Of a stretch of 64,000 nucleotides of DNA, positions 33,938 to 43,631 are shown in pieces. This DNA is from Nitrospira defluvii (GTDB lineage Bacteria; Nitrospirota; Nitrospiria; Nitrospirales; Nitrospiraceae): contig WYAX01000012.1 of assembly GCA_011525625.1 (NCBI GenBank), positions 496,001-560,000 on the forward strand, read 5' to 3'. How positions within the stretch are numbered: the stretch's first letter is position 1; every line of letters begins with the position of its first letter. The notes below the pieces were generated by a model that saw only the letters and a program-made list of their open reading frames with translations, was not told the origin of the DNA and did no database searches. The position numbers and the translations under genes were made by a program.

Positions 33938-36751
33938 ATGTCTCATTTCTATCCGTTCTATCGAGACATCAATCTGCACGTAAAGGATCGAATCTCGCCT
34001 GAAGATGCCGAACGACAAGAGAGGACGGCAAAAGAAATCCTCCGCCGGCTCAAGGACCAACCGGGAGTGGTGTTGGCGGACGAAGTTGGTATGGGAAAGA
34101 CTTTTGTCGCCCTTGCAGTGGCAATGTCCGTTGCCGTGGCTAATCGGCGCAAGCGGCCGGTCGTCGTGATGGTGCCTCCTTCACTGCAAGACAAATGGCC
34201 AAGGGATTTGTCTCTTTTCCTATCTCGTTGTCTGCCGGACTCAAGAAGCCAGTCCATCCGGTATGGCAAAGCCACATGCGCTGAAGAGTTTCTCAAGTAC
34301 CTGGAACAGCGTGCGATCATCTTTGTGACCTATGGAGCTATGAGTAGAGGCCTCTCAGATGAGTGGGTAAAACTGGCTCTCATTCGTCAAGCGCTCCATC
34401 GTCGGCACGCCACACAAGATCTTAAGCGGGACCTATGCAAAATTCTGGGGAGCCTTCTTCGCCTCACATGGATGGATAATCGCTATGGATCTGATCTGTG
34501 GAGCGATTTGCTGAGGGAGTACCCAGGCAACTGGCTGACGTTGCTCAGGAAATGGGAAGTCCCATTTCAGGCGGACGGAGTCGCTTCCGTGGATAACGAT
34601 CCCGTTCCCGTTCCTCGAGCGGTGGTAGATGCTCTTGATCGTGTAAACACCGATGAGCTGTTTGAGGCGCTCAAGAAGATTCCTCGTCGACAATCAGACA
34701 ACTTTGCTGATCGCCTCCAAGATGCGCGCAGGGCCATCCAGGCTGCTCTCCGTCCCATGTGGAAGGAATGCCTACAGATCGCCAACCTTCGTTTGCCTCT
34801 TCTTATCCTTGATGAAGCTCATCATCTCAAGAACGGAGATACGCAACTGGCCTCATTATTCCGAAGTCAGCAGGCGTCCAATGACATTGACGAAGTTGAA
34901 AAGGGGGCCTTGGCGGGTGTGTTTGAGCGCATGCTCTTTCTCACGGCCACGCCATTTCAGCTGGGACACAGTGAGCTCTGTGCAGTGCTCGATCGGTTTA
35001 AAGGCATTAAATGGAATTTGCCTCATCGTGGGAAGCAATGGTTCGAGGACAAACTGGGGGCGGTGCGGAAAACGCTGGATGCCGCTCAGGAATCAGCGTT
35101 GCGCTTGGACGACGCGTGGGGGCGGTTGAGAGATGAGCATCTCGCTGTTGATGGACAGATCATAGATGATATCGAGAAGTGGTGGGAAACGGTTCATAGC
35201 CGAAGAGATAATCCCGCGGAAGTCGAACGTGTGCTCCGGTGCTACCAAGCGGCGCACGATAAGATGCGAGAGGCTGAGCAGCTCCTGAAACCTTGGGTTA
35301 TCCGTCATTTGAAGCCAAGGCAGTTGCCGACTCCCAATCACTCAATATCTCGCCGGATCAGGCTCCCTGGTCGTGCGATCGTGGACGAAGCAGCTGGCAA
35401 GCTTGTCAACGGCCTAGAGGTAACTGGAGAAGCAATTGTGCCGTTTCTGCTGGCCGCTCGGGCGACCACGTGCTCTTCCAACAGCAGGGCGCTGTTTGCC
35501 GAAGGATTGGCCTCAAGCTATGAGGCGTTTCTTCATACGCGCCATGAATCCGAATTAAGAGCTGTAACTAAAGCCATCGATATAGACGACGATGCATCAG
35601 CCGAGGTTTCTGGTGACGACGAACTAGCCTGGTACCTGGATCAATTGGACTCATTTGTGCCATGGAATCTCGCAACGGCTTCCATGACCCATCCTAAGGT
35701 GGCAGCAACAGCGAGACGCGTGGTTGAAACGTGGCGGCGTGGTGAAAAAATGCTAGTGTTCTGCCATTTCATAGCGACAGGCAAAGCTCTGCGCCGGGCG
35801 ATTTCCCATGCCATAAAGGAAGAGATCTCTGAGCTCGGTTCGATGAAGCTTGAATGTAAACCTTCCCTGGTTTTTGAAGAACTTGATCGGATTGGAAAAA
35901 GATTTTTCGACGAAGACTCGCCAGTTCGCCGATCGTGCGACTCTGAAGTCGAGAATATTCTAAAGGCTTACCCCTCGCTGGCTGATAGAAGTGGCGACTT
36001 GTCTGATGCGGCTCGCCGTGTAGTTCGCACACCATCGTTTCTGGTCAGGTTTTTCCCGCTACACAAGGGGAAGCTGCTGGAAAGCGACATGCAACAGGCG
36101 CTACGGACGCCAGATCAGTCAGGTATGACGCTGAGCACGTTGCTGCACGATTTCTTTCGGTTCTTGGAGACTCACTGTGACAGTGTGAGCCGGAATGCTT
36201 TTATCGAAGCTGCTTGTAAGGTTCAGACCGGTTCTCAGGTAGAACGTGGGAGGCAGGCGATATACAAGGATGATGAACTACAAGGAGAAGATTCGCATCT
36301 TCTGCTGCCGAATGTGCGGCTTGTAAATGGTACGACGGATCATGAAACGCGGCAGCGGTTAATGTTGGCGTTCAATACACCGTTTTATCCCGAGATCCTC
36401 GTGGCAAGCAGTGTGATGGCAGAAGGTGTCGATCTTCACCTGAACTGTCGCCATATCATTCATCATGACTTGTGCTGGAATCCCAGTACCCTTGAGCAAC
36501 GCACGGGACGTGTGGATCGCGTGGGGGCCAAAGCCGAACGATCCGGAAAGTCTATTTATGTGTATCTGCCGTATCTGAGCGAGACGCAGGATGAAAAGAT
36601 GTTTAAGGTTGTCACTGATCGCGAGCGCTGGTTTAGCGTCGTGATGGGGGAAAAATATGACCTCACTGAGAAAGCCACGGAACGGTTATCAAGAAGGATT
36701 CCTCTTCCGGAATCGCTGGCGCATCAACTTGCACTAAGGTTGGAAGTGTAA
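33938..36751 (+). CDS. SNF2-like (SF2) helicase of the PLD operon
   Basis: A 937-residue ATP-dependent translocase. Motif I is DEVGMGKTF (K54), motif II DEAHHL near residue 292, motif III LTATPFQL; a long insertion with helical content sits between the two RecA lobes. In the second lobe: FCHFIATGKAL, LVASSVMAEGVDLHLNC and QRTGRVDRVG (motif VI). This is the SWI2/SNF2 type that remodels or translocates on double-stranded DNA. GAGGAG precedes the ATG. With a PLD nuclease beside it, the pair recalls DISARM (DrmA plus DrmC), but DrmB and a methylase are absent. It would power or position the nuclease. Confidence 0.8.
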   Translation: MSHFYPFYRDINLHVKDRISPEDAERQERTAKEILRRLKDQPGVVLADEVGMGKTFVALAVAMSVAVANRRKRPVVVMVPPSLQDKWPRDLSLFLSRCLPDSRSQSIRYGKATCAEEFLKYLEQRAIIFVTYGAMSRGLSDEWVKLALIRQALHRRHATQDLKRDLCKILGSLLRLTWMDNRYGSDLWSDLLREYPGNWLTLLRKWEVPFQADGVASVDNDPVPVPRAVVDALDRVNTDELFEALKKIPRRQSDNFADRLQDARRAIQAALRPMWKECLQIANLRLPLLILDEAHHLKNGDTQLASLFRSQQASNDIDEVEKGALAGVFERMLFLTATPFQLGHSELCAVLDRFKGIKWNLPHRGKQWFEDKLGAVRKTLDAAQESALRLDDAWGRLRDEHLAVDGQIIDDIEKWWETVHSRRDNPAEVERVLRCYQAAHDKMREAEQLLKPWVIRHLKPRQLPTPNHSISRRIRLPGRAIVDEAAGKLVNGLEVTGEAIVPFLLAARATTCSSNSRALFAEGLASSYEAFLHTRHESELRAVTKAIDIDDDASAEVSGDDELAWYLDQLDSFVPWNLATASMTHPKVAATARRVVETWRRGEKMLVFCHFIATGKALRRAISHAIKEEISELGSMKLECKPSLVFEELDRIGKRFFDEDSPVRRSCDSEVENILKAYPSLADRSGDLSDAARRVVRTPSFLVRFFPLHKGKLLESDMQQALRTPDQSGMTLSTLLHDFFRFLETHCDSVSRNAFIEAACKVQTGSQVERGRQAIYKDDELQGEDSHLLLPNVRLVNGTTDHETRQRLMLAFNTPFYPEILVASSVMAEGVDLHLNCRHIIHHDLCWNPSTLEQRTGRVDRVGAKAERSGKSIYVYLPYLSETQDEKMFKVVTDRERWFSVVMGEKYDLTEKATERLSRRIPLPESLAHQLALRLEV

Positions 36752-37293
36752 AGGTTAAAAGTGTATCGGGCGTGACAGTCAAAAAACCTGCAGCTCAGGC
36801 CGTTGGTGCAATTCCTCCTAGAAGTCGATGGTATTTCATAGCCAGTGCACACTAACAGATTTCCTGGCCGAAATGGTGCCACATTGGCTGACCGTCTACT
36901 AATAGCGCGGCATGAGTGCTGCCACCTTCGAGCCCTTAAAAAATATGCTCTGCTTCGGCGCGCGTGATCTGCGCTGCCGCGACCTGAAAAAACCGCTCGC
37001 TGAAATGACGACACTCTCGATGCGAGGGACCAGAGGTGTGGGTCGGTAAGATGGTCCAATGGGCAAGTGGACGCCTGTGGGTACCGAGACGACAACTTGG
37101 ATGCCTTCTCGAAGGATGTTTTTCTGAAGGGATTCGATCCATTACCGTCGCACAGATGCACCGTTGGGACGCTAGAGAAGAAGACTCCGGCAGTCTGCGG
37201 ATGGGTTCGGATGATATGCACCAACGATCCCCTTGCTATGTCTTCCAGGGAAAAGAGTGACGGCCAAGTCGGCCTTTGTGGTATCAGATGAGC
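36752..37293. other. Intergenic region, probable left edge of a nested element
   Basis: About 540 bases between the helicase stop and the converging recombinase trio. Minus-strand open frames (largest about 165 codons) lack start signals and family resemblance, so I do not call a gene. No clear terminator is seen. Since recombinase operons of this type usually sit at one end of their island, an attachment site may lie here. Confidence 0.4.
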
Positions 37294-39981
37294 TCATTGT
37301 CTTGTTTGGCGTTTCAATATCTTGCGACGGAGCTTGTCCAGAATGTCCGGCAGTGGAACACAATTGTCCGTAATGTTATCGCCACGATTTTTGCGCGATT
37401 CGTACATGCGAGTGATCTCCGAAGGTGCTGATACAAGGAGTCGAGCTGCTTGAACGCGGCTGATGTTCTTGAATAGATCTGGAACGTGATCATGATTTTG
37501 CATAAGTAAATACTCAAGGAAGGAGAGGCTATGAACATAACATTGAATGCTGGTTTGCGGGCTGGAGTGTCCCAAAATTCGGCTTAGAACATGGAACGGA
37601 TTGGTTTCGAAGGGCTGATGAGCATTGTCGAGCCGACGGTCGTACGGCAGGAAAAGCTGACGAAAGCGGATCAGGTGATCTGGCTCGAACATTGGATGGC
37701 GAAAATCAAAGCCCAGGGTACTGTGTGGGAGTTGATGGAAGGCGCAGTACCACACGAGGGGAAACCATGAGGCGCCTTGGTGGCGTAGAGGATGGAGAGA
37801 GTTGACCTCCAGCTGGGCTTTTTTCATTCGCCGCCCTATGCGGTCGCCGAGTCGTTCTTCTGTGAACGGATTTCCTTGCTCATCGACCAGGAGGGGAGCC
37901 CCTCTATACGAGGAGGCCTGCGTTAGCCGAGCGTCCCGATACATCATGAGTGTGTGGAGGTAGGCAGTTGGGACCAAAGCCCACAGAGGGACTCGGCGGA
38001 TTCCAGCGCGTGTTTTGCTGCTACAGATCAATAAGGACAAATCATGGACGTTGCCCACGAGATCCCCGAGGCGTAACCGAGCCAGTTCGCCTCGGCGAGC
38101 CATTCCATAGCTGCCTAAGATGCTTGCAACTTTATCCAACGGCGAAAGCGCGTGGATATAGGCATCGAGCTCTTGCGGAGCGAGCAGGGGGAAAGGATGG
38201 ATTTCGGCGCCAACCCACAACTCCTCGTTGGTAAGGTCGACTTGGGCTACGTCGTACCCATATTTCTTGTATTCTCGATGAAGAAACTCAAATAGATGGA
38301 CGAAATGAGCTCTCTGCGTTCGAAGTGTTCCGCCCTCCAGGTCCCCCGAAAGCATACTGCCGACCACCTCTGCGACATCATCCTGGTGCGTAAGAGTGAG
38401 GATATTCCGCGCCCCAAGGGCATCAATGAGCCGTGTTTGCACGGTGAGGTAGTAGTTCCGTACGGAGATTGGCGCAAGTGCATCGTTCCCTGGATAGTGG
38501 GATGTGAGCATTTTGATAAGCCATTCGAGTTGCACGCGGAGGTTGGAAAGCGGGGCACGCTCTGAGCTAACCACTGCCGAAGAAAGACGGGGGAGGTTTC
38601 GGGTTAGGCTCGCTATATTCCTGGCCATGGCCATCCGCACCGACATGGTGGTTGTCTTTCCGAGTGAACGAAGGATTGGTGCCACTAGGTGTTGAAGTTG
38701 CGTGAGTCTTGAGGCGCAGGCGGCGAGCGCCGCGTCATGTTCTTGGCACTGTGTCATGGTTGCAGAAATGTCGGGAGTACCGCCGGCTTGAGGAACATTG
38801 ATCGGCGCAGTCGAGACAGCTGCTGCTGGCACGATGGGTATCCTTTGTTGGGTAATCTGGCGTGGTTGTCTACCGAGGATGACTCTGTCCCAGGAACCTG
38901 CGGTGGGCGGCCGAGTCAGGATCAGACGGCTCCGAAGTGCTGTGAAGATAGGACCGACAGTAGTGATACGCTCAGCCCGCCGAGCATCAATGAGTTGTCC
39001 CAAAACCGTGCGTTTTGTCCTGACTCCATTCATGAAAGGCGCCAACTCAGATGTAATCTCGTGTGCCCGAAATTTGGGGGGATAGCTATGGAGCCATTCG
39101 ATAAACTGAGCAGGGTTATCACGAATGCTATCGTGGAAAATACATGAACGAGGATTGGTCAGGACTAGAGGGACACCAAGTTTCTTTCCCCACAACAGGC
39201 GCATCCGAATGTATCGGAACAACAGGAGCTGAGCGATTGGAGGAAGCCAAAATGGTTCGCTCAGATACTCCGGAGCCGCTTCGTTTCCGTCCTCTCCCAA
39301 TCGTGGTTTGAATCTCCGTGGGGTCAGGCGAGTCTGAAGAAATCCATGATCCACATCCAGGTCGCTCACGCGAAGTCGAGCAAGCGGAACAATCTGGTGT
39401 GAGATAAGAATGTCACCCCCCACGATCAGGCCTAATAGCGCAACATAGCCACCTTCGGTGAGCGTTCGTAGAAGCGTGTCGTTGTCTCCTTTGGACTTGG
39501 GTAATTCCTTTTTGAGTGTCTCTTCAAGAATCGGTCTCCACCACGTGTCGGTGCGCGACCAGAAGGGCACTTGATTGGGATGGAAGGATGCAGCGAGATC
39601 TCGTTCGGTATCGAGTCGGATGCGAGGCATAGGGCATGTAATAAGGTCGTGCTGGCGAAGATGGTGCAGGAGATGGGCCAGTACGTATTCGGCCAGATTG
39701 CGCTTGGATTGTCTAAAGTTGATTGCACTACAAATTTGCTGAAGTTTGGCGACGTCTTCGCGTGATAACGACATAGGGAGCGAAAGGGTCGTGGTGCTCT
39801 GGACGATGCTCTCCACGTAATTGAGAACGGCGAGGTTCACGCTCATGGCGAGATCCGCCACGGCAGAGTACCGGTTTTGAGCAGTTGTCTGAAGTGCATC
39901 CAATGTCCCTGCAACTAGCTTTAAAAATTGTTTGGAAGATAAGTGGGTAGCCATAGAAGCGTTATTCTGAGAGTAGCTCAT
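37294..39981 (-). CDS. Large tyrosine recombinase, third gene of the trio
   Basis: An 895-residue protein. The N-terminal 470 residues are unassigned and helical. Residues about 490-600 look like a SAM-like core-binding domain. The catalytic domain has R629/R630 (GMARRGELARL), K656, H730-x-x-R733 (LHPLRHQG), H805 (ILGHSS) and Y815 (SIQCYVHS), a complete tyrosine-recombinase set. The protein is about twice the size of usual integrases. Its start overlaps the stop of the upstream gene by 4 bases (ATGA), as expected for translational coupling. It probably mobilises the element that carries the defence genes to the right. Confidence 0.85.
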   Translation of the reverse strand: MSYSQNNASMATHLSSKQFLKLVAGTLDALQTTAQNRYSAVADLAMSVNLAVLNYVESIVQSTTTLSLPMSLSREDVAKLQQICSAINFRQSKRNLAEYVLAHLLHHLRQHDLITCPMPRIRLDTERDLAASFHPNQVPFWSRTDTWWRPILEETLKKELPKSKGDNDTLLRTLTEGGYVALLGLIVGGDILISHQIVPLARLRVSDLDVDHGFLQTRLTPRRFKPRLGEDGNEAAPEYLSEPFWLPPIAQLLLFRYIRMRLLWGKKLGVPLVLTNPRSCIFHDSIRDNPAQFIEWLHSYPPKFRAHEITSELAPFMNGVRTKRTVLGQLIDARRAERITTVGPIFTALRSRLILTRPPTAGSWDRVILGRQPRQITQQRIPIVPAAAVSTAPINVPQAGGTPDISATMTQCQEHDAALAACASRLTQLQHLVAPILRSLGKTTTMSVRMAMARNIASLTRNLPRLSSAVVSSERAPLSNLRVQLEWLIKMLTSHYPGNDALAPISVRNYYLTVQTRLIDALGARNILTLTHQDDVAEVVGSMLSGDLEGGTLRTQRAHFVHLFEFLHREYKKYGYDVAQVDLTNEELWVGAEIHPFPLLAPQELDAYIHALSPLDKVASILGSYGMARRGELARLRLGDLVGNVHDLSLLICSSKTRAGIRRVPLWALVPTAYLHTLMMYRDARLTQASSYRGAPLLVDEQGNPFTEERLGDRIGRRMKKAQLEVNSLHPLRHQGASWFPLVWYCAFHQLPHSTLGFDFRHPMFEPDHLIRFRQLFLPYDRRLDNAHQPFETNPFHVLSRILGHSSPQTSIQCYVHSLSFLEYLLMQNHDHVPDLFKNISRVQAARLLVSAPSEITRMYESRKNRGDNITDNCVPLPDILDKLRRKILKRQTRQ

Positions 39982-42563
39982 TGATGAGACTTGAAGCTCA
40001 CCGGGACAATGTTGAGAGCGACAAGCATGTCATCAATGTGTCCTGTTAATAAATCGCGTGCCTTCTCTAGATCGCTCACAGATATGCGGCCCATCCATTC
40101 GCTGCCTTGGTGTTGATGGCCCAAGATTGCGTGTAGCAGACGCGAGGGCACCAGAGGCCACAGATGTGTCCGGAAGTAGTGCCGATTGGCATTGAGCGGC
40201 ACTCGATAGCGGTTGCCTAGGTTGACATCGTCTAAGTGCTCGCGAATGTTCTTTGGCCTTAGTAGGTCGACCCGAAAGTCTGGCTGAAAGAGAAAGAAAA
40301 TGGGCCACTCCTCCTGAGCGAGGTCGACATAACGCAACATGCCTTGCCGATTCAGATACTCAATGAGTGATTTTCTCCCTTCGATTACGCTGGTGATTAG
40401 CTGATACGCCATGGGTGAGAGGGGGATAAAGCGACTCTCTGCATAGCGTTGATTGGCCTTGTCTGCGACGAGAATCGTGCTCGTATTGTAAGTCTGTTTT
40501 CTGAGTTGGTTGTCGGGGATAGTGGCATCGCTCACAGGCCTGATTGCGGTCGCATATCCGAAGGCCAAGAAGGAATAAATCATGAAATGATTAAAGTAGA
40601 CACGATGGTCATCGAGCGACGGTTTTCGCGCCAGATCGGCAAGAAGTGTTCGATAGTCCTGGAAGAATGCTGATACGGTGTCTGAACGCGGGATTGCTTT
40701 CGAGCCAAATGCAATAGGGGATGAAAGAATATCGTCCGGTAGTTGCTGATTCGTGTTCACCAGCGTGCGCAGAGTGGTGACGGCGTCGTCAGGGCAGTTG
40801 TCGGCATTGAGTTCTTCGAGGCCCTTTGCATATAGCATAGACGCATTCCAGTACCTTTGCGCGAGGTCAGCTTGGCGGACTCTCGTGTAAAACATCGGCG
40901 CTCTCAGAAAGTATGGGACTCGTCCGGAGATGTAACAGGTCACGATCTCGTCGAGCCCAAAGCGCCCTCCGTAGAGGAGTCTGAAAGAACGAGAGAGCGA
41001 GTGGAGAGTGATGGATGTCGGTGCGGACAGTTCTCTGCGGAGGAACCGATTCACTTTGTTAAGGGTCAACGGCTGAAATGGCTCAGTATCAGTAATGAAG
41101 AAACGATCATGAAGCGCTGTTCTGGTAAGACGACCATCGGCGGGGCGATGGTGACAGTACGGTTCCAGCCCTTGCCAAACTAGTGGTGGTAGCGGAATGG
41201 CAACGTCTCTGCTGCTCTCCTCACATCCGTCTATTGAGATCAGGAAGCGGTCGCTATTATATCCGCACCATTCCAATGGGCGTTTATATCGGATCGCACG
41301 ATTCCGCAAGTCAAGGAACATGGCCTCATCAGGCAGTGCTTGGTCCTCCTGTAGCAGCTTGAGGCCAAGTGCGTGGTGCGGGGCAAGGCCAGTGTGCTTG
41401 ATGAGCCATGCCACCGCAGCCTCAGGACTTCCGGATTGGGTTAGCCGCCAGAGATTTATATCAATGGCGAGTGTTGGACAGGACCGGTCCCACCAATAGG
41501 AGATGCTTGAGTTGATACGAGCATTTCTCGCAAGCGCCTGGTGCCGAATCCATGAAAATAGATCTTGGACTGGGAGGTCTTCCTCTGGCGCAATGAGAGA
41601 CCATCGGCTATGTTCTTCAGCAGACTCGCCTTCCTGCAATGCGGACTGGGTCACAGAGCCGTATGAATGGAGAAGTGTTCTGTTGCCCTCGGCAGACTCT
41701 TCATCGTCATCATCGAATAGATGTTCCGATGGTCCAGGGATTTCAGTACAGATCTGATTGTTATCGGCAGCGAGAGTGCTAAGGGGCGCCGGATGCGGCG
41801 CGACTGGTTTGAGATGAGCCTTTCGAATAGTCTGCCGCCACGTGAAGGCATAATGCGCTGCTGTTTCGTCCTTGGGGTGGATTCCGTTCTTTCCGTAGGC
41901 ATGCAAGATATACAGAGCGGCATCGACATAGTCAGTTCTTTGATCAGGCACAAAGTCACGTGGGGCTGTGGGAGGAAGAGGAACGCAATCCAGGAATGTT
42001 TCGAGGTGCAGAGCTAAATCATATTTTCGACTTCTTAATATGCATTTCGGATCCGTGGGTGCATTCAGGAGCGCGTCGTGGCAAATGACGCCAAAGTATT
42101 CAAAAGAACTCCTCTTCGAACAGTTCAAGAGGAAAGAGTACAAGGCATTGTGTTTTCTGGTGATGCGTGTGTTCGAGGGAAGAGTTGGATGGGAAAGAGT
42201 CGCGCTCATGCGCTGCCGTGTAATAGCTCGAATCAGCAGGCGACTGAGAGCAATCAACGTTCGTGCGTCATCGGGGGAGACGCTCGCCGTTTCGCAAAAT
42301 CTGCTTAAGAGAAGCGCGATAGGGCGTCGAAGCTCTTCAATTCTTGCGGCTCCGAACGGGGCATCCACGAAGTTGAGAATGAAGGCGAAGGCAAGAAGGC
42401 AATCTTCACGACGCGAGGGATGGAGACCATTCGGGAGGTATCCACTGACTTGGGAAGGGCCGAAGTACCTTCCTGAGGTCCCTAGGGTGGGATTAGAAGA
42501 TGAAATATTTGCAAGGGAATTTCTTAGCGACCTCAGCGATTTCATAGGTCGAGTTCTTCTCAT
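39978..42563 (-). CDS. Large recombinase-like protein, second gene of the trio
   Basis: An 861-residue protein with degenerate tyrosine-recombinase features. The C-terminal part has AFGYATAIRPVSD (Arg box), NRHYFRTHLW (H-x-x-R box) and LLHAILGHQHQG (third-box His), but no clear nucleophilic Tyr in the expected place after it. A middle stretch (residues about 385-560) repeats the pattern in weaker form: TGLAPHHALGLKL, ITLHSLSRSFRLLY, CYISGRVPYF. So it may contain two recombinase-like folds. It overlaps both neighbours by 4 bases. It is likely to work as a non-catalytic or half-active partner of the third gene. Assignment is by pattern only. Confidence 0.65.
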   Translation of the reverse strand: MRRTRPMKSLRSLRNSLANISSSNPTLGTSGRYFGPSQVSGYLPNGLHPSRREDCLLAFAFILNFVDAPFGAARIEELRRPIALLLSRFCETASVSPDDARTLIALSRLLIRAITRQRMSATLSHPTLPSNTRITRKHNALYSFLLNCSKRSSFEYFGVICHDALLNAPTDPKCILRSRKYDLALHLETFLDCVPLPPTAPRDFVPDQRTDYVDAALYILHAYGKNGIHPKDETAAHYAFTWRQTIRKAHLKPVAPHPAPLSTLAADNNQICTEIPGPSEHLFDDDDEESAEGNRTLLHSYGSVTQSALQEGESAEEHSRWSLIAPEEDLPVQDLFSWIRHQALARNARINSSISYWWDRSCPTLAIDINLWRLTQSGSPEAAVAWLIKHTGLAPHHALGLKLLQEDQALPDEAMFLDLRNRAIRYKRPLEWCGYNSDRFLISIDGCEESSRDVAIPLPPLVWQGLEPYCHHRPADGRLTRTALHDRFFITDTEPFQPLTLNKVNRFLRRELSAPTSITLHSLSRSFRLLYGGRFGLDEIVTCYISGRVPYFLRAPMFYTRVRQADLAQRYWNASMLYAKGLEELNADNCPDDAVTTLRTLVNTNQQLPDDILSSPIAFGSKAIPRSDTVSAFFQDYRTLLADLARKPSLDDHRVYFNHFMIYSFLAFGYATAIRPVSDATIPDNQLRKQTYNTSTILVADKANQRYAESRFIPLSPMAYQLITSVIEGRKSLIEYLNRQGMLRYVDLAQEEWPIFFLFQPDFRVDLLRPKNIREHLDDVNLGNRYRVPLNANRHYFRTHLWPLVPSRLLHAILGHQHQGSEWMGRISVSDLEKARDLLTGHIDDMLVALNIVPVSFKSHQ

Positions 42564-43408
42564 TTGTATGGGCAGGGGAATGCTGATCTTGTCGAAGCCT
42601 GCTGCTGTTTGCGGCGGACTGTCGAGGGGGCTAATTGCAGAATGTGTTTCTGGATATGCTTTTCGGAGAAAGAGCCGAAGAAATACGAACCCAATCCCAA
42701 TCGGCGGAGAACGATATACAGCTGCTCGCGCACCTCTGATCGGCGATCAAGAGGTTCCCCCCTAAGATTTTCGAATGCGATCTGTGCGGTCAGCGCGACC
42801 GTCTCCTCGTAGAGTTCTGAGTGGTCCACGCGTTGTAAGCGTGGCATCACCAAAAATGGAATCTCTGCAATGCCAATCGCTTTTAGCGCGTCCAAATAGG
42901 TCGGTGACCCAAGGTACAGGTATTTGTTACGGTCCAGCTTAATGCATGGGAGAGGACGAACTTGGTAGTTACGCTTCAAATCGTCCGTGTCGTAGTACTT
43001 CTCAGATGGAAGTATCTCAATCATGGGAGCCTTGCGTGAAGCCTCCTGCGGTTTGGCGATGCCTCGAGGCTGTGGAGCAGGAATCTTCTGCACAATTGCC
43101 AGGTACAGTTGATGAACTGGATGGGGCAACATGTCATTTGTAATGAGATTGAGTCTTTGCAAGTCTGGAGGCTTTATCGGTTCGAATCGAACCCCAGTAA
43201 ACAATACAGGGGAAGGTATCGGTGGTGGACGGGAGGGATTCTTTACCCACGCAATCGCCTTCTGGATATGGTCGTTAATCGAAGTGCTGAGCGGTTTGGC
43301 AACGAGCCGATAAGGACAGGCCAATCCCCGTGATCCATCTTGCGTGGGCCGATGGCAGGGGGGGGCGACGCCTCGGCTGCGAATCTTGCTTTTCGAAGGT
43401 ATCTGCAC
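42560..43408 (-). CDS. Unknown protein, first gene of the recombinase trio
   Basis: A 282-residue protein with basic, Pro-rich N-terminus (QIPSKSKIRSRGVAPPCH) and a mixed alpha/beta body (CIKLDRNKYLYLGSPTYLDA, LYEETVALTAQIAFENL). It ends with a helical basic tail (KHILQLAPSTVRRKQQQAS). No recombinase boxes are visible. It overlaps the second gene by 4 bases and is the promoter-proximal member. By analogy with multi-recombinase islands it could be a DNA-binding or directionality protein. The start is uncertain; the first 90 residues are of low complexity and a later Met is possible. Confidence 0.6.
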   Translation of the reverse strand: MQIPSKSKIRSRGVAPPCHRPTQDGSRGLACPYRLVAKPLSTSINDHIQKAIAWVKNPSRPPPIPSPVLFTGVRFEPIKPPDLQRLNLITNDMLPHPVHQLYLAIVQKIPAPQPRGIAKPQEASRKAPMIEILPSEKYYDTDDLKRNYQVRPLPCIKLDRNKYLYLGSPTYLDALKAIGIAEIPFLVMPRLQRVDHSELYEETVALTAQIAFENLRGEPLDRRSEVREQLYIVLRRLGLGSYFFGSFSEKHIQKHILQLAPSTVRRKQQQASTRSAFPCPYK

Positions 43409-43491
43409 GTGGATCTCGATTGGTTTTGTTCTGGATGCATGTCTCTCGTACTCCCTGAAGCATAGCCGGCATATGTCGCAAGTGCATGATA

Positions 43492-43525
43492 AATAAGGTT
43501 AAAGTAAGGTTTATTTAATCTTATT
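43492..43525. promoter_or_regulatory. Inverted repeat in the divergent promoter region
   Basis: AATAAGGTTAAA (43492-43503) and TTTAATCTTATT (43514-43525) match as an inverted repeat in 11 of 12 positions, with a 10-base centre that holds a second copy of TAAGGTT. The region is AT-rich and lies between the divergent trio (minus) and the membrane-protein gene at 43632 (plus). It could be an operator or a recombinase-binding site. Confidence 0.5.
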
Positions 43526-43631
43526 CGCTTGTTGTTTAAGGTGTGAGACAGGCACTCAGAGAATTAAAGTCTCGTGCACTGGTGTCCGACAAGGGACAAC
43601 TAATCGAAGTTTTTCAGATACTTGCTCCCAG

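Noticed and set aside
36724-37224. Minus-strand open frame of 166 codons behind the SNF2-like helicase
   Set aside because: It has low-complexity Arg/Ser composition, overlaps the end of the helicase gene and shows no start signal.
43179-43193. GGTTCGA-A-TCGAACC palindrome resembling a tRNA T-arm, considered as a second attachment site
   Set aside because: It lies inside the first gene of the recombinase trio, and the surrounding bases do not match the tRNA-Thr 3' end.
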